Part shown: one piece after another, positions 1-5,449 of the stretch
Numbering within the stretch: the first letter of the stretch is position 1
Layout: every line of letters starts with the position of its first letter
Source of the DNA: Candidatus Omnitrophota bacterium
GTDB lineage: Bacteria; Omnitrophota; Gorgyraeia; B26-G9
Length of the DNA stretch: 5,943 nucleotides
Assembly (NCBI GenBank): GCA_030630245.1
Contig: DAOVNL010000060.1
Location: forward strand, 1-5,943
Direction: 5' to 3'
Translations under genes and position numbers: made by a program
The notes under the pieces: model-generated
Told to the model about the DNA's origin: nothing
The model's database searches: none
Seen by the model: the letters and a program-made list of their open reading frames with translations, nothing else

Positions 1-1887
1 GCTCTTGAGCCATGGCGCCGGGGAGGTAAAGGTTATATCATGTATTACCACAGCCTGTTATATGATTGTGCTGCTAAAGTGGGTTTTAGCCCGGATGTTC
101 CGTTTAAAAAGCTGCCGAAAAATATTCAGAAATTAATACTTTATGGAGATGAAAATGTGTATGTATGGGGCAAGCCGTATGAGGGGATCATCCCTAATCT
201 TGAAAGATTGTTTAAAACTACAGATAGTCAGTTTAGAAAAGAAGAGATAAATAAATATATGAGCAACCTGCCCTGTCCCGCGTGCAAAGGAGCGAGATTG
301 CGTCCTGAAAGCCTGGCGGTAAAGGTAGGAGAGATTTCTATATATGAGGCAACAAAGCTTTCGGTCAGCAAGGCAGGAGAATTCTTCAGCAGTTTAAAAT
401 TGAATGAGAAGGAAAGACTGATTGCTCACCAGGTTCTGAAGGAGATAAGACAGCGGCTTGAATTTATGGAAAATGTCGGGCTTGGCTACCTGACCCTTGA
501 CCGGCAGAGCAGTACTCTTTCAGGAGGTGAGGCACAGAGAATAAGGCTGGCTACACAGATCGGATCGCGCTTAACAGGGGTTATCTATATTCTTGATGAG
601 CCCAGCATAGGACTGCATCGGCGGGATAATGATAAACTTCTTGGTACACTGAAAATATTGCGTGACCTGGGCAATACCCTGATCGTTGTTGAGCATGATG
701 AGGCTACGATCAAGGCGGCGGATTATATCGTGGATTTAGGGCCCGGCGCCGGCAGAGAAGGGGGTGAGATTGTTTGTGAGGGGGACCTGAACCGGGTGTT
801 AAAGTGTAAAAAATCACTGACCGCGCAATATATAAAAGGAGACTTGAAAATAATACCGCATTTTAAAAAGCGGGTGCATGATAATAAGAAATTTCTTGAG
901 GTGCTTGGGGCGCGGGAACATAATTTGAAAAACGTAGATGTTAAAATCCCTCTGGGGCTTTTTGTTTGTATTACCGGGGTTTCCGGGTCAGGCAAGTCCA
1001 CGCTTATTGACGATATTCTTTACCGGGCTCTGGCTAAAAAGCTGTATAAGTCTAAAGCAAAACCGGGACTGCATAGTAAAATCAAGGGGATAGAAAATAT
1101 AGACAAGGTAATTGTGATTGATCAGTCACCGATCGGCAGGACCCCGCGTTCTAATCCGGCGACATATACAGGCATATTTTCTCCGATCAGAGAGTTTTTC
1201 GCGCAGCTGCCGGAATCAAAGATCCGCGGTTACAAACCCGGCAGGTTTAGTTTTAATGTCAAAGGAGGACGCTGTGAATCCTGTCAGGGGGACGGGATCA
1301 AAAAGATCGAGATGCATTTTCTTCCGGATATTTATGTCCCTTGTGAAGTGTGCAAGGGTAAACGCTATAATGAACAGACTAGCCAGGTTAAATACAAGGG
1401 TAAATCAATTTCGCAGGTCCTGGAGATGACTGTTTCCGGTGCGCTTGAATTATTTAAAAATATTCCCAAAATAACGTCAAAACTCCGGGTTTTAAACGAT
1501 GTGGGGCTGGGATATATTCAGCTTGGACAATCAGCCACCACTCTTTCAGGAGGAGAGGCGCAAAGGGTTAAGCTCTCAACTGAGCTTTCAAAGAGGGCTA
1601 CCGGTAAGACGCTTTATATTCTTGATGAGCCGACCACAGGACTGCATTTTGCCGATATTGATAAACTGCTCAAGGTTTTGCATACCTTGGTAGATTACGG
1701 AAATACAGTGCTGGTTATCGAACATAATCTTGACGTCATAAAGACCGCGGATCATATTATTGATCTCGGGCCTGAAGGCGGAGAACAGGGAGGAAAAATA
1801 ATCGGCAGCGGAACACCTGCGCAGATTATGAAGAACAAAAGATCTTTTACAGGAATTTATTTAAAGCAGCATTTTAAAAGGCATTGA
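1..1887 (+). CDS. uvrA: UvrA, excinuclease ABC subunit A (5'-truncated, C-terminal ~628 residues)
   Basis: UvrA is the damage-recognition ATPase of nucleotide excision repair; it dimerises, scans DNA and loads UvrB. The reading frame is open from base 1, upstream of the first in-frame ATG at 40, and the residues before that ATG ([13 protein letters not shown]) already look like UvrA, so the ATG is internal and the gene begins outside the window. In window codon numbers: a CPAC zinc half-module (92-95) followed by KGARLRPE; the first ABC signature LSGGEAQR (173-180) and Walker B ILDEP (197-201); the second-domain Walker [10 protein letters not shown] (326-334); a zinc module with cysteines at 425, 428, 448 and 451; the second signature LSGGEAQR (about 515-522) and its Walker B ILDEP (about 540-544). 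The IIDLGPEGG motif near the end is typical. Full UvrA is about 940 residues, so roughly 310 are missing, including the first Walker A. No disruption is seen. The family call is very secure. Confidence 0.98.
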   Translation, partial: ALEPWRRGGKGYIMYYHSLLYDCAAKVGFSPDVPFKKLPKNIQKLILYGDENVYVWGKPYEGIIPNLERLFKTTDSQFRKEEINKYMSNLPCPACKGARLRPESLAVKVGEISIYEATKLSVSKAGEFFSSLKLNEKERLIAHQVLKEIRQRLEFMENVGLGYLTLDRQSSTLSGGEAQRIRLATQIGSRLTGVIYILDEPSIGLHRRDNDKLLGTLKILRDLGNTLIVVEHDEATIKAADYIVDLGPGAGREGGEIVCEGDLNRVLKCKKSLTAQYIKGDLKIIPHFKKRVHDNKKFLEVLGAREHNLKNVDVKIPLGLFVCITGVSGSGKSTLIDDILYRALAKKLYKSKAKPGLHSKIKGIENIDKVIVIDQSPIGRTPRSNPATYTGIFSPIREFFAQLPESKIRGYKPGRFSFNVKGGRCESCQGDGIKKIEMHFLPDIYVPCEVCKGKRYNEQTSQVKYKGKSISQVLEMTVSGALELFKNIPKITSKLRVLNDVGLGYIQLGQSATTLSGGEAQRVKLSTELSKRATGKTLYILDEPTTGLHFADIDKLLKVLHTLVDYGNTVLVIEHNLDVIKTADHIIDLGPEGGEQGGKIIGSGTPAQIMKNKRSFTGIYLKQHFKRH

Positions 1888-1915
1888 TTTGAAACACAAT
1901 GCGATATCTTTTAAA
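1873..1915 (+). other. Possible bulged stem-loop spanning the uvrA stop codon
   Basis: The arm TTTAAAAG (1873-1880) is complementary to CTTTTAAA (1908-1915). Directly inside it, GCATT (1881-1885) is complementary to AATGC (1898-1902). Together they give 13 base pairs with a 5-base bulge (GATAT, 1903-1907) and a 12-base loop. The UvrA stop codon at 1885-1887 lies at the top of the left arm. No U-tract follows, so it is not a standard intrinsic terminator. It could protect the 3' end or assist termination, but the AT-rich outer arm could arise by chance. Confidence 0.25.
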
Positions 1916-1951
1916 CATGATCCCCCCCCATTCACTCACCGATTACGCCGG

Positions 1952-1977
1952 CAGGGATAAAAATCAGGGATAAAAAT
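1952..1977 (+). repeat. Perfect tandem duplication of a 13-bp unit (CAGGGATAAAAAT x2)
   Basis: The unit CAGGGATAAAAAT occurs at 1952-1964 and again, without change or gap, at 1965-1977. The second copy ends one base before the -35 hexamer of the candidate promoter at 1979, so the pair covers about -37 to -62 relative to the predicted transcription start. That placement suits an activator site or an A-rich upstream element. The 13-bp period is not a whole helical turn, so simple replication slippage is an equally fair explanation. The 10-base core GGGATAAAAA recurs at 3330-3339. Confidence 0.85.
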
Positions 1978-1978
1978 C

Positions 1979-2007
1979 TTGACCTTTCTGGTTTTAATTG
2001 ATAAACT
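1979..2007 (+). promoter_or_regulatory. Candidate sigma70-type promoter for the tolQ-tolR-wHTH-cutA unit
   Basis: A -35 element TTGACC (1979-1984, five of six consensus bases) is separated by exactly 17 bp from a -10 element TAAACT (2002-2007, four of six). Transcription would start near 2014, leaving a leader of about 175 nt before the tolQ-like ATG at 2190. It is the best match I found in the intergenic region. The weak -10 and the repeat next to the -35 would suit a regulated promoter, which is inference. Confidence 0.55.
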
Positions 2008-2017
2008 ATTAAATGAA

Positions 2018-2054
2018 CCGCTTGAGTATATTAGATGTGTGATTGTTTGAGCGG
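2018..2054 (+). other. G-U-rich hairpin at the start of the tolQ leader
   Basis: CCGCTTGAGTA (2018-2028) can pair with TGTTTGAGCGG (2044-2054) over 11 positions as RNA: seven Watson-Crick and four G-U pairs, closing a 15-base loop. The stem begins a few bases after the predicted transcription start, so it would form at the 5' end of the transcript. The many G-U pairs make it directional: the opposite-strand RNA would have A-C mismatches there. It does not match a riboswitch class that I recognise, and the downstream T-run is too weak for a terminator. Confidence 0.3.
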
Positions 2055-2180
2055 CTTAACCTGTTTTATAGTAACGCATTAGAAAAATATTTAACGCAAA
2101 AGTCTTCAAAAATCTTACCAATTTTTTCGAATTTATGGTTTTTTTAGCGTAGATCTTGCTTTTTGCCTTTTAGTGTAACT

Positions 2181-2185
2181 GGAGG
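2181..2185 (+). promoter_or_regulatory. Shine-Dalgarno GGAGG fixing the tolQ-like start at ATG 2190
   Basis: GGAGG lies 4 bases before ATG 2190. The frame also opens at a TTG (2163), but that start would place the ribosome site inside the gene and add nine residues with no family support. The short spacing is slightly tight but usable. Confidence 0.75.
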
Positions 2186-2189
2186 AATC

Positions 2190-2876
2190 ATGCAAAACGT
2201 ACTGTTTAAAATAGTTGGATTGACCGCGTCTTGTCTGGTCGCAGCCGGATTGTACCTAAGAGTAGACGTAATTAATAAGGGCGGCATGGTCATGATTCCC
2301 ATTATTCTTTGTTCAATATTTGCTCTGGCTATAATACTTGAGCGGCTGATGAATCTTTATAAATCCAAAACAGATTCAACTCGGTTTATGGATGACATAA
2401 CTGGTGCTTTAAAACGCAACCGGATCAGTGAGGCATTGGAGATCTGTGAGCAGACTCAGCAGCCGGTAGCGCATATTCTAAAAGCAGGCATTATAAAGCA
2501 CGATCGTTCGCGCTATGAAATTCGCGAAGCAATAGAAGATGCCGGATTGCACGAGGTCCCGAAATTGGAGAAAAACTTAAGCGCTCTGGCAACTATCGCT
2601 CATGTAAGCCCTTTGCTTGGACTGCTTGGGACTGTAACCGGGATGGTAAATACTTTTCAGATAATACAGCAAAAGGCACAGACAATGTACCCTGTAGATG
2701 CGTCTGTACTTGCAAAAGGTATTTGGGAGGCCCTGATCACAACTGTTGCCGGGTTGATTGTGGCAATCCCCAGTTTTGTTGCCTATAATTTCCTGGTTTC
2801 TAAAGTGGGAAACCTGGTGTTGGAAATGGAAATTCTTGCGACTGATCTTGTAAATATCCTGACCCAGAGGAAATAG
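2190..2876 (+). CDS. TolQ/ExbB/MotA-family proton channel protein
   Basis: This is the inner-membrane subunit of a proton-driven motor (TolQ-TolR or ExbB-ExbD), which couples proton flow to work on the outer membrane through TolA or TonB. The protein has 228 residues, normal for TolQ. A first hydrophobic stretch lies at about 3-21, ahead of the family's TM1 (about 33-52, containing IPIILCSIFALAIILE), so there is one extra N-terminal membrane segment or a signal peptide. The cytoplasmic loop follows, then TM2 with PLLGLLGTVTGM (141-152) and TM3 with EALITTVAGLIVAIP (180-194). These carry the conserved glycines and threonines that line the channel in this family. The tolR-like gene follows after 16 bases, the usual pairing. 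TolQ and ExbB cannot be separated here because no TolA, TolB, Pal or TonB gene is visible. The family is certain; the subtype is open. Confidence 0.93.
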   Translation: MQNVLFKIVGLTASCLVAAGLYLRVDVINKGGMVMIPIILCSIFALAIILERLMNLYKSKTDSTRFMDDITGALKRNRISEALEICEQTQQPVAHILKAGIIKHDRSRYEIREAIEDAGLHEVPKLEKNLSALATIAHVSPLLGLLGTVTGMVNTFQIIQQKAQTMYPVDASVLAKGIWEALITTVAGLIVAIPSFVAYNFLVSKVGNLVLEMEILATDLVNILTQRK

Positions 2877-2892
2877 TAATAAGGAACCGAGA

Positions 2893-3306
2893 ATGCGTTT
2901 TAGAAAACATTTAGAACTTGAAAAAGGGCAGAAGGAAATAAATGTTACGCCTCTTGTGGATGTGGTTTTTCTTTTGCTGATATTTTTTATGCTTACATCA
3001 AGTTTTATCGTGCTGCCCGGAATAAAGATCAATCTGCCCAAAGCGGTTACGTCGGAAGTTATTAAGGAAAAGAATATTATTATTACCGTAAACAGCGAAA
3101 ACGTGATTTATCTTAATGATAAGCCGATAACACCCTCAGAATTGACAGGTTTTCTTGAGGCAACAGTTAAATCCAGGCAGGAAAAACCGTTGTTGATTAA
3201 AGCAGACAAGGATACTCAGCTTGGGATCGTAGTGAGGATCTGGGATATTTGCCGTAAAGTCGGGGTCTCTCAAATCAACATCGCAACGACTCAGGAAACG
3301 AAATAA
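2893..3306 (+). CDS. TolR/ExbD-family biopolymer transport protein
   Basis: This is the partner of the upstream channel: one transmembrane helix that supplies the proton-carrying aspartate, followed by a periplasmic domain that contacts peptidoglycan (TolR) or TonB (ExbD). The 137 residues match the family. A short basic cytoplasmic N-terminus leads into INVTPLVDVVFLLLIFFMLT; Asp23 falls at the position of the essential membrane aspartate in TolR/ExbD. The periplasmic part shows the family pattern INLPKA (51-56), a YLNDKPIT segment (about 73-80) and a PLLIKADKDT stretch (about 98-107). The ATG at 2893 has AAGGA at 2881-2885, seven bases upstream, and starts 16 bases after the tolQ-like stop, so the two are co-transcribed. 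No truncation or odd residue is visible. As with its partner, TolR versus ExbD cannot be decided from this window. Confidence 0.93.
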   Translation: MRFRKHLELEKGQKEINVTPLVDVVFLLLIFFMLTSSFIVLPGIKINLPKAVTSEVIKEKNIIITVNSENVIYLNDKPITPSELTGFLEATVKSRQEKPLLIKADKDTQLGIVVRIWDICRKVGVSQINIATTQETK

Positions 3307-3329
3307 ATAATGCGGCTTGTGCGGCATTT

Positions 3330-3339
3330 GGGATAAAAA
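3330..3339 (+). repeat. Third copy of the GGGATAAAAA core upstream of the winged-helix gene
   Basis: GGGATAAAAA at 3330-3339 is identical to the core of both copies of the tandem repeat at 1952-1977. It lies in the 74-base gap between the tolR-like gene and the winged-helix gene. I noticed no further copy on either strand when reading by eye. It is short and AT-rich, so chance recurrence is possible. Confidence 0.4.
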
Positions 3340-3380
3340 ACAGCAGACAATGTTCAGCATCAAAAAAGGACGGTAGAATT

Positions 3381-3581
3381 ATGATCATGAAAATCGGCAT
3401 TATTGCCGGAGATATTTGGCATTATTTGGAGGAGAACCAGGGCACAGCAGAGCTTGCGGACATGATAAACGCTTTGGAGAAGTCTCGTGAAGATGTGTTT
3501 ATGAGCCTGGGTTGGCTTGCTCGCGAGGGTCATGTTACGATTGAGAAAAACGAGGATTACAAAATTACGCTGCGTGAATAA
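3381..3581 (+). CDS. Small winged helix-turn-helix protein (DUF2582-like)
   Basis: This 66-residue protein resembles the DUF2582 winged-helix family (PF10771), recognised from its length and pattern: an N-terminal IGIIAGDIWHYLEEN helix (5-19), a middle helical region (about 22-36) and the hallmark SLGWLAREG (42-50), followed by a short beta wing ending in YKITLRE. The fold suggests nucleic-acid binding, but the biological role of the family is not established to my knowledge. It has no second domain, no cysteines and no membrane segment, so it would act as a small cytoplasmic protein, possibly a dimer. AAAGGA at 3365-3370 supports the ATG at 3381; a second ATG at 3387 would remove two residues and is further from the site. 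It sits 74 bases after the tolR-like gene and 13 before cutA. Regulation of its neighbours is possible but is only inference. Confidence 0.85.
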   Translation: MIMKIGIIAGDIWHYLEENQGTAELADMINALEKSREDVFMSLGWLAREGHVTIEKNEDYKITLRE

Positions 3582-3594
3582 AAAGGAATAGATT

Positions 3595-3918
3595 ATGGCC
3601 AGAGTTGATGATTATATAGTGGTTTTTGTTATTGCCAGTTCCGTGAAGCAGGCGGGTATTATCGCAAAAGAACTGGTAATCCAAAAGGCCGCGGCTTGTG
3701 TAAATACCGCAGGAATAGATTCTCTTTTTATCTGGAGGTCAAAGGTTGAAAAGACGAAAGAGATATTATTGATTGTGAAATCTCAACGCAAATTATTCAG
3801 GAAAATAGAAAAAATAGTCAGAAAATTTCATAGTTATGAGGTTCCTGAGATTATCGCGTTACCGATTATTGCCGGGCACAAACCGTATCTTGACTGGATC
3901 AATGAAAGCACAAAATAA
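3595..3918 (+). CDS. cutA: CutA1 divalent-cation tolerance protein
   Basis: CutA1 is a small, very stable trimeric protein with a ferredoxin-like fold, linked to divalent-cation (copper) tolerance in E. coli; its molecular function is still debated. The 107 residues match the family length. Visible signatures are the opening strand YIVVFVIASS (7-16), the AACVN motif (33-37), the IWRSKVEKTKE strand-turn (46-56), LLIVKSQ (58-64), and the most conserved block HSYEVPEIIALPI (79-91) followed by YLDWI (98-102). AAAAGGA (3581-3587), which overlaps the last base of the winged-helix stop codon, lies seven bases before the ATG and indicates close coupling with that gene. It is the last gene of its unit; a strong terminator follows 33 bases after the stop. 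No signal peptide is present, so it should be cytoplasmic. Confidence 0.95.
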   Translation: MARVDDYIVVFVIASSVKQAGIIAKELVIQKAAACVNTAGIDSLFIWRSKVEKTKEILLIVKSQRKLFRKIEKIVRKFHSYEVPEIIALPIIAGHKPYLDWINESTK

Positions 3919-3951
3919 ACGTTTTCTTTGAAAATATCAAAAGCAAAAATT

Positions 3952-3978
3952 AAAGCCGGGAAATCCCCGGCTTTTTTT
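3952..3978 (+). terminator. Strong intrinsic terminator after cutA
   Basis: AAAGCCGGG (3952-3960) pairs perfectly with CCCGGCTTT (3966-3974) around a five-base loop. The GC-rich core is GCCGGG/CCCGGC and a run of seven T (3972-3978) follows it. This is a textbook rho-independent terminator. It separates the motor/cutA unit from the secretion unit. Confidence 0.95.
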
Positions 3979-4005
3979 AGTAAAAATATATATTTATGTT
4001 ATAAT
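3977..4005 (+). promoter_or_regulatory. Extended -10 promoter for gspJKL, touching the terminator tail
   Basis: TGTTATAAT (3997-4005) is a perfect extended -10 element (TG, one base, TATAAT). Seventeen bases upstream, TTAGTA (3977-3982) is a weak -35 (three of six) overlapping the terminator's T-run; extended -10 promoters often do without a good -35. The spacer is almost pure A/T. Transcription is predicted to start at about 4010-4013, which coincides with the gspJ start codon. Confidence 0.75.
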
Positions 4006-4012
4006 AGTTGTG

Positions 4013-4621
4013 ATGAAAAAGGGCTTTACTTTATTAGAACTACTCATTGGGATGTCTGTTTTTGCCATTGTCGCGGCCTCTGTTTATTCAAGCCTGTATA
4101 TGGGAGTCAAAGTTTGGAAACAGGAAGAAAACCTGGATCAAACGATGCAGGAGGCGGTTTTAAGCTTAAAAGTAATGGAAAGAGCTTTGCGCTGCGCTTT
4201 TTTAAATCCTGAAAATGAAAAGATTGCTTTTGAAGGCTTGGGAGAAAGAATTGATTTTTTTTCAACAAGCTCGGAAGGTGACATAGAAAAGGTTGCTTTT
4301 TATCTGCGCAGCAATGAAGGTGATAACTTCTTTTCCCTTTTTCGCACCACTAAGAAATATATGCGTCTTGATGATGAAAAGGCGCCCCGGGAAGAGGTTA
4401 TTAACACAAAAATTCGTGAGTTGAAATTTAAGTATTTCAGCAAAGATGAAAATATCTGGTATGAAAGCTGGCCGGAAGAATCGACTTTACCGCATGCTGT
4501 AAGCATTGAGGTGAGTTTTGCTCAAGCCGGTAATAAGAGCGGTTCGTTTGATCTTGTAAAATACATTAATATCCCAATGGCAAACTTTATGGATCTTTCT
4601 CGTAATGAAGAATTACAATAA
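4013..4621 (+). CDS. gspJ: GspJ-type minor pseudopilin of type II secretion
   Basis: GspJ is one of the minor pseudopilins that, with GspI and GspK, form the tip complex priming the T2SS pseudopilus. The 202-residue protein begins MKKGFTLLELLIGM: a very short basic leader ending at Gly4, the prepilin-peptidase cut before Phe5, and Glu at mature position +5, then a hydrophobic helix (about 5-30). The C-terminal part has the GspJ-like pattern of a predicted strand ELKFKYF (136-142), a W-x(3)-W spacing (149 and 153), and LPHAVSIEVSF (159-169). An in-frame GTG at 4010 directly precedes the ATG and would only add one Met. No Shine-Dalgarno sequence is present; a perfect extended -10 ends at 4005, so the message is probably leaderless. 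The gene overlaps gspK by 17 bases. GspG, H and I are not directly upstream. Another minor pilin-like protein is a weaker alternative. Confidence 0.88.
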   Translation: MKKGFTLLELLIGMSVFAIVAASVYSSLYMGVKVWKQEENLDQTMQEAVLSLKVMERALRCAFLNPENEKIAFEGLGERIDFFSTSSEGDIEKVAFYLRSNEGDNFFSLFRTTKKYMRLDDEKAPREEVINTKIRELKFKYFSKDENIWYESWPEESTLPHAVSIEVSFAQAGNKSGSFDLVKYINIPMANFMDLSRNEELQ

Positions 4622-5447
4622 TCCCGATAAGGGAATAATTTTAATTATTGTATTGTGGGTGTTATTCTTTTTATCTGTTGTTGTTTTGACACTTGGATTT
4701 AAAAACAGGATAAACATACGGCTGCGCAGCCTTAACAATGAAGAGTTAAGGGCTTTTTACCTGGCCAAAGAAGGGATCAACCGCATAATTATAAAGTTGG
4801 CAGCCGATGATGCTGGATTTGATACGCTAAAGGATGACTGGAGTAAGGAGCTTGTTTTAGAAAAAGATTACGGAGTTTTATCAGTTAAAGTAACCGATGA
4901 AGACAGGTTCCTTAATATTAATCTTATTACGAGAGAAGTTTTAAATAGTGTGACGGGGTTATTTGAAGGTTTGCAAAAAGAAGAGCTGGACGCCATCTAT
5001 AAAAGGCGCCCGTTTAATGTCCCGGATGAGTTAAAAGATATAAACCTGATAGATGAGGATAAATTTGATATAATAACACCTAAGGGCAAAGTCAAACTTT
5101 ATGACCTGCTTACGACTTTTTCTGACGGGAAGCTGAATATAAATACCGTTCCGGAAGAGGTTTTGTTAATGATTCCCGGGATGAGCCGGAGGATGGCCGA
5201 GGTAATTAAAGACAGGCGGCAAAATAGGCCTTTTGAGGATAAAGACAGACTATCGGAAGAACTCTCATTGCTTGGATTGACGCCTGAGCAGATAGGCTCT
5301 TTGATCAAGATTGCCAAGGTGAACTCCTCGGTTTTCAGAATTAAATCAAAGGCTGTATCATCAGGCAGGTCGATACAAAAACTAATAGAGGTGGTAATTA
5401 GAAGAGAAGAAGGCGGATTTAAAATACTTTACGCGGGGGAGAACTGA
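4605..5447 (+). CDS. gspK: GspK-type minor pseudopilin of type II secretion
   Basis: GspK caps the tip of the T2SS pseudopilus. The 280 residues start with a ten-residue leader ending KG, then IILIIVLWVLFFLSVVVLTL (11-30). Mature position +5 is Ile rather than Glu, as expected for GspK, the pseudopilin known to lack Glu5. The soluble part shows family landmarks: LRAFYLAKEGINR (48-60), DRFLNINLI (100-108), SDGKLNINTVPEEVL (173-187) leading into a helix-hairpin-helix-like segment with IPGMSRRMAEVI (190-201), and a closing strand FRIKSKA (244-250). It is slightly shorter than many GspK proteins (about 300 or more). The ATG lies inside gspJ, a 17-base overlap, and no good ribosome site precedes it, so translation is probably coupled to gspJ. 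The gspL-like gene starts two bases after its stop. Confidence 0.92.
   Translation: MKNYNNPDKGIILIIVLWVLFFLSVVVLTLGFKNRINIRLRSLNNEELRAFYLAKEGINRIIIKLAADDAGFDTLKDDWSKELVLEKDYGVLSVKVTDEDRFLNINLITREVLNSVTGLFEGLQKEELDAIYKRRPFNVPDELKDINLIDEDKFDIITPKGKVKLYDLLTTFSDGKLNINTVPEEVLLMIPGMSRRMAEVIKDRRQNRPFEDKDRLSEELSLLGLTPEQIGSLIKIAKVNSSVFRIKSKAVSSGRSIQKLIEVVIRREEGGFKILYAGEN
5438..5441 (+). promoter_or_regulatory. Shine-Dalgarno (GGAG within a G-rich run) supporting a TTG start at 5450
   Basis: GGAG, preceded by three more G (5435-5437), lies eight bases before TTG 5450, near ideal spacing. It sits within the last codons of gspK. No ATG or GTG in the same frame lies between it and the conserved N-terminal strand of the next protein, which argues for TTG as the true start. 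Confidence 0.65.
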
Positions 5448-5449
5448 CA

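Larger units (their letters stand above)
1888..2189. other. 302-base intergenic region between uvrA and the tolQ-like gene
   Basis: No convincing gene lies here. The only short frame noted (ATG at 1899, 24 codons) has no ribosome binding site. In order, the region holds the right half of a fold-back at the uvrA end, a run of eight C (1922-1929), a tandem 13-bp repeat (1952-1977), a promoter candidate (1979-2007), a hairpin (2018-2054), and an AT-rich leader with several T-runs (about 2121-2145) up to the ribosome binding site at 2181. No clear terminator for uvrA was found. Confidence 0.6.

Noticed and set aside
723..1001. Antisense open frame inside uvrA (92 codons)
   Set aside because: It lies opposite the strongly conserved uvrA frame, and its protein shows no recognisable pattern. 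It is a shadow.
1118..1429. Plus-strand open frame of 103 codons within uvrA, and a similar one at 1499-1693
   Set aside because: Both overlap the second ATPase domain of UvrA out of frame. Their proteins are rich in Arg/Ser or Phe/Pro with no family features.
1922..1929. Run of eight C as a phase-variation tract
   Set aside because: It lies upstream of the repeat and promoter, outside any gene and not in a promoter spacer, so length change has no obvious effect. It could also be a sequencing or assembly length error.
1899..1973. Short frame of 24 codons after uvrA
   Set aside because: It has no ribosome binding site, crosses the C-run and repeat, and resembles nothing known.
2108..2126. 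AAAAAT/ATTTTT inverted pair as a terminator
   Set aside because: The stem contains no G or C and would not be stable enough. It lies in an AT-rich stretch where such pairs are expected by chance.
2577..3041. Antisense open frame of 154 codons across the tolQ/tolR junction
   Set aside because: It is opposite two well-supported genes, and its protein has no recognisable domain.
3311..3326. TGCGGC direct repeat (TGCGGC-TTG-TGCGGC) as a terminator or operator after tolR
   Set aside because: The copies are direct, so they form no stem; only about five outer bases can pair and no T-run follows.
3928..4212. Open frame of 94 codons overlapping the terminator and the start of gspJ
   Set aside because: It runs through the terminator hairpin and the promoter and is out of frame with gspJ. 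Its start lacks context.
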